From assembly GCF_000237085.1 (NCBI RefSeq), contig NC_016627.1, forward strand, positions 1,798,001 to 1,862,000: 64,000 nucleotides of DNA, in the 5' to 3' direction. Shown here piece after piece: positions 38,801-47,043 of this stretch. Below the pieces are notes generated by a model. That model had not been told where the DNA came from and did no database searches. It was given only the letters and a program-made list of their open reading frames with translations. This DNA comes from Acetivibrio clariflavus DSM 19732 (GTDB lineage Bacteria > Bacillota > Clostridia > Acetivibrionales > Acetivibrionaceae). Position 1 is the first letter of the stretch; every line of letters starts with the position of its first letter. A program made the position numbers and the translations under genes.

Positions 38801-41800
38801 CATATGGAGACTTAAATATTAATGCAAAGCCGTTTAAAGTAATAGTAAACGATACATTTTTGAATTCTTTAGAAGGTATTATAGGTTCCCCCGTTGATAT
38901 TTCGCTAGGTGATTGTGAAATAGAATCAGCAAGCATTACATTTAAGTATAGTTTGGATCAATTAAACGGGCTTGATGAAAATAAACTAAAGATATACTGG
39001 GTTGATACTGAAAACGGCAAACTTGTACCGGTTGAATCGCAAACTGTAGATACTGTAAATAAAAGTGTTACATGTGAAGTTAATCATTTCAGTACATATA
39101 TTATGGGAGTAGATTTAGATACGGATTTGTCAAACGTTGATATAGTATTTGCTATTGATAGATCCGGAAGTATGGCTACTAATGACCCTAATTTGTTTAG
39201 ACTAAAAGCTATTGACCGATTTGTCAGTGACATGGATATACTAAAATTCAGGGTTGGTATTGTGGAATATGCGGATACTGCTCAAACAAAGCATACAATA
39301 TCTGATAATAAAACTTCATTAAAGTCGGCTCTAAAAAGTATTAATGATAGTGGAAATACGAATTTTGGAGCAGGTTTGTATAAATCACAGGAGTTATTGA
39401 GAAATAGCGGAAATAGAAATAAAGTAATTGTTCTTTTAAGTGATGGTCAAAACAATACCGGCTACAGTGATAATGCAGTTGTTGATATTTCTAAGAGTAT
39501 TTATAGTCAGGGTACAAATATATACACTATTTCTTTAGGAAAAAGTGTAGATATTAACTTGATGGAGAGAATAGCAGAGGCAGGTGGAGGAAGGAACTTC
39601 TACATAGAATCAGCAAATCAAATTGAACCTGTATATCAACAGATAATGTCAATGATTGGAATTGGAAGAGGTTATTCAGACAGCTATGGAAGGTATTACC
39701 CCGGATATGTAATAATGTATGACTTATCTGCTATACAACATTTGGTTAAAGTCACAGATGTTCAATCAAAGTTAAGTGACGGATGGACTTTTTATCCTAG
39801 GACTGGAAATGAGCCAAAAATAACACTTAAAGAACGTGACTATTCAGAAATAACATGGACATTAACCAATGCAAAATATACGACACTAAAAATAGTGAAT
39901 TGTAAAAAAGAGGAAACAGTACAAAGTTCCATTATATTTGAAGATGGAGATTATACTACTAAGTCTCTGGATTCGGATACTCTTTATAGAGGAGAACTGT
40001 TATATGGAAGTCTGGTCTTAGATTTAGAGTATGCTTATACAAAGTCAAATATCGAATTTGGAAGTCCTATAAAATATGCAAAATATAGTCTGGAATTGTT
40101 AGGATATAATAATTTAAAAAATGCCAATGGTGTTTATTCAGAAGAAAAGGACGATAAATTTGTTGCTGCACTCAATGACTTTATTCAAGCATTCAAACTT
40201 GAAAAAGACTATGAAGAATCCGGAAACAATGAAGAAGTATTGTATAATTGGCTAAAGATAGCGGCAAATAATTTAAAGACTTATACGGAAATTAAATTAA
40301 GTGAAGACAAGAGGACTTTAGTAAATGAGTATGGGGAGCAATTGTATACCGATTTTCTGAATGAATTCTATGAACTTGGGATTTTACCGGAAGTTGTCGA
40401 TAATTTATTGATTTGCGTTGCACCTTCAAAGCTGCTATTAAATGGGGATATTATTGAAAAGTATATCTTAATGACAAGAGAGAATCTGATAATTACACGC
40501 AAAATGGGAAGACCTTCAGTAAAATTGATTTCACCTACTACTTTATCGATTTATAATGAAATTGACGGTATAGTTATAGAAGCTGAAGGGGAAAACTGTG
40601 CATATATTTATGCTTATGTAAATGGCAAAAATGTAGCTGTACAGAGCGGAAACAGCTTTAGTTACAAGTTTATTCCAAAATCAGAGGGATTATACAAGAT
40701 ATACGTTGAAGGTAGAAATGCTGCTGAGAATAAAGGAACTGCAGCAAGGTCTCATACAGTTGAAGTGCTTGTGAGGTTCACGGTAGCAAGCATTACCAGA
40801 TATTATTCGCTTAATTTTAATGGAAATAGCAGAGTTTATCTTGGAAATGATAGTAAGCTGAAGCCTAAAAGTGAAATTACAATATCAATGTGGGTGAAAC
40901 CTTCAAGTATTCAGAATCAAAATGCGACAATAATTAGTTGTGAAGGGTTAAAATCCGGCTATGCAATTAGGCAGGATGGAAATAACACAAACAAGTATGT
41001 ATTTTCCTATTGGAATGAATCCGGTAAGGAATTTAAAACAGAAGCGGTAACTTTGCAACCGGATTGTTGGCAACATATAGCTGTCCAAAAAACAATCGGT
41101 GGTCTCGATTCGTATTTGTGGTTTTATGTTAACGGAGAACGTATTGGAATTGGAGCACAATATGGAGATATAGGATATGATGATAACTCTGAATTGTATT
41201 TAGGTACTTATGCATATAGTCCGGGGAGCAGGAATTTTAGAGGTTCTTTGGATGATGTTGCAATTTGGAATAGAGCACTAAGTATCGAAGAAATTCAAAA
41301 TGTTAGAAATAATGGAGCTGAAAAAGATACATATGGGCTTGTAAAGCTGCTTAAAAATAATTCCACCAGTCAAGCGACAGATGTAAAAAATTGCAAGCTT
41401 GACTTTGATGGTAGCTATAGAGTAAATTTAGGCTCTGTTAATAGGATACTGCCAGGTAAAGAAATGACTATAGCAATGTGGGTAAGGCCACTAAGCCATA
41501 AAACTTCAAATGCCAACATAATAAGTTGTGAAGGCAATGAAATAGGTTATTCAATAGAACAGAATGGAAATCTCACAGACTATTATGTTTTTAAATATTG
41601 GAATGGAAAGACATGGAAAAGGACAGATCCCATAAGACTTAATACCGGTTCTTGGCAGCATATTGCCGTAAGTATATCGAAAGATGAAGAAATAAAGTTC
41701 ATATTAAATGGTGGCGAAAAAATAAATTATTCTTATGGTTCAGTTTTATGGAATAGCACTAACTTGTATTTAGGAACAGATGCAAACAGCCCTGGAAATG

Positions 41801-44016
41801 GAAATTTCAAGGGAAGCATGCATCAGGTGGGTATATGGAACAGAGAGTTGACACTTGAAGAGATCAAAAAAGTCATGGAAGATGGACCTGAAAGTAAACT
41901 TTATGGACTGCAGCAAGTATGTAAAAGCAGCACAGCAAATTTCATAAAAAATGAGGTCGAAATACTAGAATATATAATCAATGATTTGAGTTTCGAACAT
42001 CTGTCTGATATTACTATTGTTGATGGCGATACTATAAGAATTAAAGGCGGATACTTAAAGAATAGCGATGGAAGCGATTATAGGTACACCCTTTCTTTTC
42101 CGATAAATGCACGATTAGTCGATGGATTATATTATGCTACAGATGAGGAAATAACGGATATAATATTTAAGTATATGATGGAAAAGTCAAGGAGAGGTAT
42201 ATATTACAAAGAGTATAAGTTGGGTGGAGAAGAATATATTTATTCAACAGCATGTAATCCACAGTATTTTAATATGGTCCTAGATAAAGGAGACATCATA
42301 TCGAAAGAAGATTTCATAAATATGATGGGACCTCAATGGGAATTCCAATATGCCAACACTACTGTAAATTTAGAAATAATAGATGTAGTTCATAGGTTTC
42401 TTGATTTGGGTGGTATGATACCTGTATTCGGTACACTCCTTGATGGAACAAATGCAATTCTATATTTTATAGAAGGTGATATTGTAAATGCGTGCCTATC
42501 CATGTTAGGTACAATAGAGCTTATTCAATACGGCTGTGCAGGTTTGAAGATAGCGGCAAAGGCTTTAAAGACAACAGATAAAATGATGCTTGGAAAGAAT
42601 TCATTAAAGGTAGCAACAGACAGCATTGGACTGATTAAAGCCGGAAAAGCCAATATGCTCGATGATATTGCAAGCATAACAAGAACCCAAAAAGGTTATG
42701 AATTTGTTACAACAGATGGTATAATATTTAAGATGATTGATGATGACATACCTGCGGCAGCAAAAAGTGTTGTAAAGTCAATGTCCGATTCGACAGATGA
42801 ATTGATGACATGCTTAAAAAGAGAGCCTGAAGCACTGTTTGAATTGGTTGAAGAAACAAAAGAGCTTGATAACACTATCTTATATAGATTAAGAGACGAC
42901 ACTGAAATACAGATATTTAAATCTGATTTGACGCCTGAGCAAATAATATGCTCAACAATAGGATGTTTCACCGGAGATACATTAGTAACAACAAAAGAAG
43001 GATTAAAGAGAATCGATGAGGTAAAAACCGGCGACTATGTACTCTCAAAAGATGTCAAGTCGGGAGAAATCGGATATAAGAAAGTAAATTATGTGTATAT
43101 CAAAAATACAAACAAACTAGTACAATTAATAGTAGGTACTGAAGAGATAAATACAACATCAAGCCATCTATTCTTTACAGACACAGGCTGGTGGAAATCA
43201 GCAAAGAGTATTAAAGTTGGAGATAGGATTTTAACAGCTGACGGTGAGCTTAAGGAAGTAACTGGAACGAAAGTTGTTGAGCTGGAGGAACCTGTAAGGA
43301 TTTACAACCTGAATGTTGAGGATTATCATACATATTTTGTTGGTAATAGTGGCCTTTTGGTTCATAATGATTGTACTGCAGAAATGATGTATGCAGGACG
43401 TGAAGCTATTGAAAAAGCAAGAAGAATGAATATTGATGATCCGAAAATTCTTTCACAAATTGGCGAAGCTGCTGCAAAGATGGTTGAAGATGTTAAAGTT
43501 ATGAAGCAATACATCATTGTTCCAGAAAATGGATTCGAAGCATTTGTTGAGAGAAAATATATTGAAATAAGAAAGGCCGCTTTAAATGATGTTGCAGATG
43601 TCGCATATAACACAGGACTACCAATACAAGATATTATAGATATGAAAAACCATTTGTTTTTGAATACTCATAAAATATCAGTAGATGGTAAACCTCTTGA
43701 AACATTATATTTTAAGGGAGATGCAGATATTGCTTACGGATGGCAAGTGGCACAAACAAGGAAACTTACGGATGCTGAAAAAGAATGGTTTATACAGCTT
43801 AGAAATCATGAGTTACTAGAAAAAAAATATATGGATGAAGGAATGCCTTATAGAGATCCTTCTACATGGAATGCGACAACAAAGAGATTTGATGAAAATC
43901 CTGTAAAAAATGCACATGATAAAGCAGCTTTGACAGCTCCGAATCCTCGTAGCTTTCCTGGATATGATCAATCAAAGGATCTTCTAAAATATTTTGATGA
44001 TGATATATATTATTAA
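32827..44016 (+). CDS. Giant secreted polymorphic toxin with cohesin-like module, dockerin, HINT and toxin tail
   Basis: 3,729 codons; ATG 32827 is probably not a true start. Order by residue: PPC domains (1-105, 112-222, 228-338), cohesin-like module (341-482; G-I-S-C-F-N-F-A-I-N-Y), type I dockerin (509-573; N-S-I-D twice), FN3 x2 (577-757), PPC-like (760-990, 1105-1215), seven CARDB repeats (992-1103, 1216-1898), type 3 calcium repeats (1905-1973; D-T-D-G-D-G), ZU5-like (2000-2095), VWA with MIDAS D-R-S-G-S-M (2100-2277), Ig-like (2563-2653), LamG x2 (2658-3035), pre-toxin region (3156-3379), HINT (3380-3514; C-F-T-G-D-T, T-T-S-S-H, V-H-N) and toxin tail (3515-3729). HINT domains self-cleave to release the tail. 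The dockerin resembles those of the GH genes here, so binding to the same scaffoldins is inferred. An immunity candidate follows. Confidence 0.85.
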   Translation: MPIGIGTVYGTFDIDDNNDWFVVYLKENTEYTIKLKGIASGNDYDLRVYDDELTQIGGSYLTGNSDESITINIQNNGIYYLNVSRFSWSERVDNSYQLLIYQNTSHSDEYEENDSLNTAKTISTNKDIYGTIGTNSDEDWYIVNVEKEGRLTIALLDIPVNCDYELSVYSEDLTYVGGSYNYGNIDEKLSIMVERPNTYYIRIYSYKGCDPDNNYTLRASVSSPDIYEENDTISKAKNIKVGCSVSATIDNPDDSDWYKFDVKDSMDCLIELQNIPYERDYDLYLFKESYCIAVSCFEGNTDEFLNMQLTEGTYYIKVVPYSRCFSQTDNYTLSVKSSNGIVVSMPFIKVDSDSFIEVPLMLDNIPEEGISCFNFAINYNKNILTYVGNSKGTLENINGDDLAIHEAEDGIRILYLDNSLNNPIISSGTLVNLKFQINSNVTDGTCILGYNDNWSFASFTDSKFYIYSQVKFKAGMLAFGEYNTFSAENIELSLNQPIMVTSYSEERLVGDIDGNGVFNSIDYAKLKALMLGYKIELPEDYEWAADVDGSGMINSIDIAYMKSYLLGKIKIFPKERPTAPSNLKVTSITSSGITLSWDESTGLADIAYYEIYRDGVLCGESTTNSFQDSGLIINSNYIYEIIAVDIKGRKSIESNSIEVFFEGVTDVEAPSAPRNFMVNWYTGVAVSLTWEAPEDATAIEGYEVYSGNTLLTFVKDTSVIYTGLTCNTSYTLTVKAVDVLGNRSADSNEVVFTTGSDDYGNSHTNAVYLKLGEENKISGVLESKTDEDCFLIKPPVNGVYRIKIINETTDKEIIGFLYNGFWGKSFSTWSTSIEKFYYIKELLFADNTYKLSVKYTSKILKDDGYSPKYNKYTILVEQVPPDWTVSEISSNATEIEIDTEISGKIRFGLFDSVSKSDYYKFKIPEDGYYIFEYSEGILNQICDSDNEFPSCKKEYTEEKLKKYYFEKGDYYVRIYTTNTDISDYTFKIYKAKPDFRISSISPSVVLQSDTVELKAVVVNRGHEYIDGKNTFRVGFLIDDVNIVYSDYCTQVIGEGKQIVLSAKADASLFNKLGNHTVRAFIEKGTDFEEIDENNNTLVTEIFTDDYPDKREEARKISVNENIEGSIGFSGDYDWLTFTPEIGGYYRIVASCDEKVSNKIELRLGNQDDNSLLLLGYLSAEENSMSILRKLEKNKTYYIRLNGSIGNYKLSVDYAKPNLDITQVSPEFVFAGEKTTFSVTVKNIGDFYLEANSFRVGIKLDDNEDIIWSDYNSNYLSVNSTISLNVEGCFYTVGEHTITVVIDYKNDLFNEGGTQGVSKLIYAEYLDLKLKVSSITPTIVGLDNPVQFTVGVTNSGDKSLRLGKPLKVILKDKNDNVLAYGESSSFTKGSNSVLLDKGGIDGKGSVIFDKAGTAEVVAYIESCEDSSYQKEISVIKKTDLEILDISYSPESIKLNEQVTFKINIINKSSINLNANLFRIGLKLDDSEDIIWSSYNSSLSANRTTIFSVRGLISTTGEHIVTAFIDYNSNISKEKETVGFTKTIFIRHPDLQITNISPKDVFIGDSTRFTVDVINNESVLHTGQLLKVVLKDKDKNILAYGEVDSFIDKGKSISLLLDKGGEDGNGNVVFNEPGITEIEAYIDIENVIEESNEENNSYQTEINVIKKPDLKVLDITYSPVEIKEGEKVVFKAKVKNCSDGMVIPSNLKVNFKIDTDTVISSATYNKEIYSNEIVEFTAETTWTALLGEHNITAVVDEENLVIESNELNNSYTEKIIVGKKPDLIVTDISYSPEVPKTGDEIIFRATIKNIGEGSSPAGRVHRVGFKVDNSETLFWSDHFSWSIEPGESVTVDVSWGKNGSKWLATEGQHIITAEVNDTRLMEEEEYVNNIYSESINIAGFSMLNLYDDYDNDGIDNATEIELGTNLMSSDTDGDGISDSEELRILSNPLLPDSDGDGILDGNELKLGLNLLVADENRIVSRTCSTPDESVVVTAYGDLNINAKPFKVIVNDTFLNSLEGIIGSPVDISLGDCEIESASITFKYSLDQLNGLDENKLKIYWVDTENGKLVPVESQTVDTVNKSVTCEVNHFSTYIMGVDLDTDLSNVDIVFAIDRSGSMATNDPNLFRLKAIDRFVSDMDILKFRVGIVEYADTAQTKHTISDNKTSLKSALKSINDSGNTNFGAGLYKSQELLRNSGNRNKVIVLLSDGQNNTGYSDNAVVDISKSIYSQGTNIYTISLGKSVDINLMERIAEAGGGRNFYIESANQIEPVYQQIMSMIGIGRGYSDSYGRYYPGYVIMYDLSAIQHLVKVTDVQSKLSDGWTFYPRTGNEPKITLKERDYSEITWTLTNAKYTTLKIVNCKKEETVQSSIIFEDGDYTTKSLDSDTLYRGELLYGSLVLDLEYAYTKSNIEFGSPIKYAKYSLELLGYNNLKNANGVYSEEKDDKFVAALNDFIQAFKLEKDYEESGNNEEVLYNWLKIAANNLKTYTEIKLSEDKRTLVNEYGEQLYTDFLNEFYELGILPEVVDNLLICVAPSKLLLNGDIIEKYILMTRENLIITRKMGRPSVKLISPTTLSIYNEIDGIVIEAEGENCAYIYAYVNGKNVAVQSGNSFSYKFIPKSEGLYKIYVEGRNAAENKGTAARSHTVEVLVRFTVASITRYYSLNFNGNSRVYLGNDSKLKPKSEITISMWVKPSSIQNQNATIISCEGLKSGYAIRQDGNNTNKYVFSYWNESGKEFKTEAVTLQPDCWQHIAVQKTIGGLDSYLWFYVNGERIGIGAQYGDIGYDDNSELYLGTYAYSPGSRNFRGSLDDVAIWNRALSIEEIQNVRNNGAEKDTYGLVKLLKNNSTSQATDVKNCKLDFDGSYRVNLGSVNRILPGKEMTIAMWVRPLSHKTSNANIISCEGNEIGYSIEQNGNLTDYYVFKYWNGKTWKRTDPIRLNTGSWQHIAVSISKDEEIKFILNGGEKINYSYGSVLWNSTNLYLGTDANSPGNGNFKGSMHQVGIWNRELTLEEIKKVMEDGPESKLYGLQQVCKSSTANFIKNEVEILEYIINDLSFEHLSDITIVDGDTIRIKGGYLKNSDGSDYRYTLSFPINARLVDGLYYATDEEITDIIFKYMMEKSRRGIYYKEYKLGGEEYIYSTACNPQYFNMVLDKGDIISKEDFINMMGPQWEFQYANTTVNLEIIDVVHRFLDLGGMIPVFGTLLDGTNAILYFIEGDIVNACLSMLGTIELIQYGCAGLKIAAKALKTTDKMMLGKNSLKVATDSIGLIKAGKANMLDDIASITRTQKGYEFVTTDGIIFKMIDDDIPAAAKSVVKSMSDSTDELMTCLKREPEALFELVEETKELDNTILYRLRDDTEIQIFKSDLTPEQIICSTIGCFTGDTLVTTKEGLKRIDEVKTGDYVLSKDVKSGEIGYKKVNYVYIKNTNKLVQLIVGTEEINTTSSHLFFTDTGWWKSAKSIKVGDRILTADGELKEVTGTKVVELEEPVRIYNLNVEDYHTYFVGNSGLLVHNDCTAEMMYAGREAIEKARRMNIDDPKILSQIGEAAAKMVEDVKVMKQYIIVPENGFEAFVERKYIEIRKAALNDVADVAYNTGLPIQDIIDMKNHLFLNTHKISVDGKPLETLYFKGDADIAYGWQVAQTRKLTDAEKEWFIQLRNHELLEKKYMDEGMPYRDPSTWNATTKRFDENPVKNAHDKAALTAPNPRSFPGYDQSKDLLKYFDDDIYY
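42290..43480 (+). repeat. Pre-toxin/HINT repeat, copy in the giant gene
   Basis: This 1.2 kb segment recurs, whole or truncated, at 44650-45570, 48765-49960, 51600-51767 with 54291-54900, 59380-60110 and 62170-63150, always in the same orientation. Similarity ends just after the HINT domain, in a conserved E-M-M-x-A-G-R-E-A-I connector, after which the toxin tails diverge. Confidence 0.9.
43369..44016 (+). other. Expressed toxin tail of the giant protein
   Basis: About 215 residues after V-H-N. The conserved connector (A-E-M-M-Y-A-G-R-E-A-I-E-K-A-R) leads into a helical domain with K-N-H-L-F-L, R-N-H-E-L-L-E-K-K-Y, G-M-P-Y-R-D and N-A-H-D-K-A-A-L. The spaced H-E and A-H-D motifs suggest a metal-dependent or His-based active site, but I cannot name the family. 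By position it should be the toxin now in use. Confidence 0.6.
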
Positions 44017-44032
44017 TTGAGAGGTGTATAAA

Positions 44033-44521
44033 ATGTATCTTGATAAAGTAGTGGAAAGAATCAATAAAATAAAATGGCATGAAGTAGGTATGAATTTTTC
44101 AAAAGCACAAGCAGATGTAGGTTATGAATTTCTAAGAAGGTTAGCTAAATTTTTTAAAGATGAAGCTATAAAACCTACAAGCCCTCTTATCGCTAATATA
44201 GCAAGTCTTATGGGTGATATTGATGGAAATATATCTATTTCTGATTACTGCAATACTGAAACTGTAGAATTTTTAGAAAATAAATTATATACACGATACA
44301 TAATTCAGTACTATATACAATTAGCGAAATATGCTGATAAAGAGCCAAAAGCTATTAAGTACTTAAGTGTATATGAACCATTAATAAGATTACTTGAGAT
44401 TGGAGGATTGTATGTACTAACAGCTAACGAACTGGAAATAGTACATGCTGCATACTATCCATTAAATAATTGGTATGAAAAATTTGTTGATGTGGAACCT
44501 ATTGATATAGATGAACTGTAA
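44033..44521 (+). CDS. Candidate immunity protein for the expressed toxin
   Basis: About 162 residues. ATG 44033 has GAGAGG 9 bases upstream and starts 16 bases after the toxin stop. Mostly helical, acidic C terminus (V-D-V-E-P-I-D-I-D-E-L), no signal peptide, so cytoplasmic. No family recognised. The position right after a HINT-toxin tail is the standard immunity position in polymorphic toxin systems. A terminator follows. Confidence 0.7.
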   Translation: MYLDKVVERINKIKWHEVGMNFSKAQADVGYEFLRRLAKFFKDEAIKPTSPLIANIASLMGDIDGNISISDYCNTETVEFLENKLYTRYIIQYYIQLAKYADKEPKAIKYLSVYEPLIRLLEIGGLYVLTANELEIVHAAYYPLNNWYEKFVDVEPIDIDEL

Positions 44522-44551
44522 GTGTTGATGCTTGAGTTATACAAATGTATT

Positions 44552-44588
44552 GTCCCGACTGTAGAAAATACAGCTTCGGGACTTTTTA
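44552..44588 (+). terminator. Terminator after the first immunity gene
   Basis: GTCCCGA-CTGTA and TACAG-CTTCGGGAC with GAAAA in the loop, then TTTTT. It separates the giant toxin/immunity unit from the silent cassettes. Confidence 0.88.
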
Positions 44589-44649
44589 TATTAATTAATA
44601 GGCATTAAATAGCAAAAAAGAAGACATGAGCTTATTGGAGTTACCTATG

Positions 44650-46132
44650 GGGGGAAGATAGCGAAAGAAGCTTTAAAGAAATCAGATACAATGATGCATG
44701 GAAAGAATTCGCAAAGGTAGCAACAGACAGCATAGGACTGATTAAAGCTGGAAAAGCTAATATGCTTGATAATATTGCAAGCATAACAAGAACCCAAATT
44801 ATGAATTTGTCACTGGGAGTGGTATAATATTTAAGATGATTGATGATGACATACCTGCGGCAGCAAAAAGTATTGTAAAGTCAATGTCCGATTCGACAGA
44901 TGAATTGATGACATGCTTAAAAAGAGAGCCTGAAGCACTGTTTGAATTGGTTGAAGAAACAAAAGAGCTTGATAACACTATCTTATATAGATTAAGAGAC
45001 GACACTGAAATACAGATATTTAAATCTGATTTGACGCATGAGCAAATAATATGCTCAACAATAGGATGTTTCACCAGAGATACATTAGTAACAACAAAAG
45101 AAGGATTAAAGAGAATCGATGAGGTAAAAACCGGTGACTATGTACTTTCAAAAGATGTCAAGTCGGGAGAAATCGGATATAAAAAAGTAAATTATGTGTA
45201 TATCAAAAATACAAGCAAGCTGGTAAAATTATTTGTAGGAAATGAAGAGATAAATACAACATCAAGCTATCTGTTTTTTTGCAAATTCGGGCTGGTGGAA
45301 ATCTGCAAAGAATATTAAAGTTGGGGATAGGATTTTAACAGCAGACGGTGATCTTAATGAAGTAACTGCAATAAGAGTTGGTGACCTGGAGGAAGCTGTA
45401 AGGATTTACAACCTCAATGTTGATGAGTTCCATACATATTTTGTTGGTAGCCAAGGACTGTTAGTGCATAATGACTGTCTCCCAGAAATGATGGCTGCTG
45501 GAAGGGAAGCTATTGAACGGGCAAGAGCGAGAGGTATTACGGACTCCAAGATTCTTTCTGAAATAGGTTCAGGTGCTGCTGATGCAGTAGATATTTTAAA
45601 AAGTGGAAAGAAAATTATTGCCGGTTCATTTGAATGGCTGAGAGTTAGGGCTTATTATTCTGATGCAGCACAAGCTATAAGAGATGCCAATAAAGGTATT
45701 AATAATCTTGGTGGAAATGTTTCCGTAACAGAAGTATTAGTTGATGGAAGACGAATAAATATTAATGCTTGTAGTAATCCAAGGAATATTGATGGGTTTG
45801 CAGAATTGAGAGGTGTACAAAATGCTAAAACTGACCCACAAAGATTTTTTAAAACTGAATTTGTAGATAATCAAGGTAATATTTATGACGAATACATTGA
45901 AGGTGTTAATTGGAATAGAAGCGTTGATGCTGAAGCAAGGACTTTAGAGCAATTAGCAAGAGAACTTGGTGCAACAAAATTGCCTGATGGCACTATTGAC
46001 TGGGGAAATATTAATGCACATGGAACAATCAATTTATTTACAGAAAATCCGTGCTGTCCAAGTTGCTTAAAAGTTATTGAACAATTTTCTTCAAAATATA
46101 AAAATATAACAATAAATGTATTCTGGAATTAA
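44650..46132 (+). pseudogene. Silent cassette 1: decayed HINT plus deaminase toxin
   Basis: Begins mid pre-toxin region with no start or ribosome site. Small indels break the frame near 44715, 44797 and 45275-45295 (a T7 run). The HINT copy has lost key residues (C-F-T-R-D-T for C-F-T-G-D-T; S-S-Y-L for S-S-H-L). The tail (45464-46132) is intact. After the connector, D-A-E at 45926-45934 and P-C-C-P-S-C at 46049-46066 form the zinc and catalytic motifs of the deaminase superfamily, where the first motif may be H/C/D-x-E. It therefore likely encodes a nucleic acid or nucleotide deaminase toxin. Confidence 0.8.
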
Positions 46133-46152
46133 GTACTGGAGGGTTTGGTTTG

Positions 46153-46608
46153 ATGAACTACCAACGTTTGTTAGAAAAGTATAATGATATGGTGTTAATT
46201 TCAACATTAATACTTCCTGAACATACAGAAGATGTGGTCAAGGAAATTGGAAAAGCTATGAATATACCAATTGAATTGAAGCAGTTAGTATCTGCCGTAG
46301 AGTCTAGTTCTACAAGTGGTGAAAACAAAGTATGCTGTTTTGAACGTGAGCGGGAATTTATCTATATTGACTGTCATAAACCTCAAGACCTGCATCAAAT
46401 AATTATACGGTGCTTAAATAGTGAAAAGGAAGAAATATATAATTTAATTTACAAATGGGTTCGATTAAGGCAAGAAGCGTATGGACAACCAATTAGCAAG
46501 GAAATAATTGATTGGATGCACCCCGACAAGAAATATGAAAAAGTTAAAAATCCATTATTAAGTAGCTTACAGTTTAACGGGTTAATTGATGATACAATTG
46601 ATTACTGA
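46153..46608 (+). CDS. Candidate immunity protein for the DAE deaminase
   Basis: About 151 residues; GGAGGG lies 10 bases before ATG 46153, and the gene starts 20 bases after the toxin stop. It begins M-N-Y-Q-R-L-L-E-K-Y and contains two cysteines in K-V-C-C-F-E. No family recognised. Unlike the broken toxin cassette, it keeps a full reading frame and a good ribosome site, so it might protect against kin carrying this toxin. Confidence 0.65.
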   Translation: MNYQRLLEKYNDMVLISTLILPEHTEDVVKEIGKAMNIPIELKQLVSAVESSSTSGENKVCCFEREREFIYIDCHKPQDLHQIIIRCLNSEKEEIYNLIYKWVRLRQEAYGQPISKEIIDWMHPDKKYEKVKNPLLSSLQFNGLIDDTIDY

Positions 46609-46620
46609 TTAACTTGTTGT

Positions 46621-46676
46621 CGGTTGCAAAAATTACATCAGTTGAATTAAAACGCCAATATATAGGAAACAAAACA
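46621..46676 (+). repeat. 55-bp direct repeat, copy 1
   Basis: Begins GGTTGCAAAAATTACATCAG and ends in AAACAAAAC. The second copy at 46823-46877 matches at about 90% by eye. The 145 bases between them contain a probable terminator (AGAATC...GATTCTTTTC). Confidence 0.75.
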
Positions 46677-46822
46677 AATATAACCATGAAGATTTTGAAC
46701 AATATGACAAAAGAATCTCAACCTAAGAGGCTGGGATTCTTTTCATTGCATGCAAAACAAAACTAATGCAAATCGCAAAAGTCCAGAAACAGCTTTAAAT
46801 TCCAAAACATTAAAATCAGTGT

Positions 46823-46877
46823 TGGTTGCAAAAATTACATCAGTCAAATTAAAATGCCAATATATAGCAAACAAAAC
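46823..46877 (+). repeat. 55-bp direct repeat, copy 2
   Basis: Second copy of the repeat at 46621. Two copies only, so not a CRISPR array. Confidence 0.75.
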
Positions 46878-46987
46878 GGGAATGTAAGTAATTTTGTGTA
46901 TCATAATTTATGTAATCCTTCTTTAGCAAGTAAATTTTAGTTGACAAGGTTTACAGAATATTGTTTTTTATTGCCTTTCCATTGTAT

Positions 46988-47043
46988 ATTATTGCCGGAT
47001 TTATTAAGTTTTATACATAAACTTGATTAAATCTGGCAATAAT
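46988..47043. repeat. Large imperfect inverted repeat
   Basis: ATTATTGCCGGATTTATTAAG on the left pairs with CTTGATTAAATCTGGCAATAAT on the right around a short loop, about 24 bp per arm with three mismatches. It may be a terminator, a remnant mobile-element end or a cruciform site. It lies 110 bases beyond the IS256 relic. Confidence 0.6.

Noticed and set aside
46621-46877. Direct repeats that might be a CRISPR array
   Set aside because: Only two imperfect 55-bp copies with a 145-base interval containing a hairpin; no regular spacing and no cas genes.
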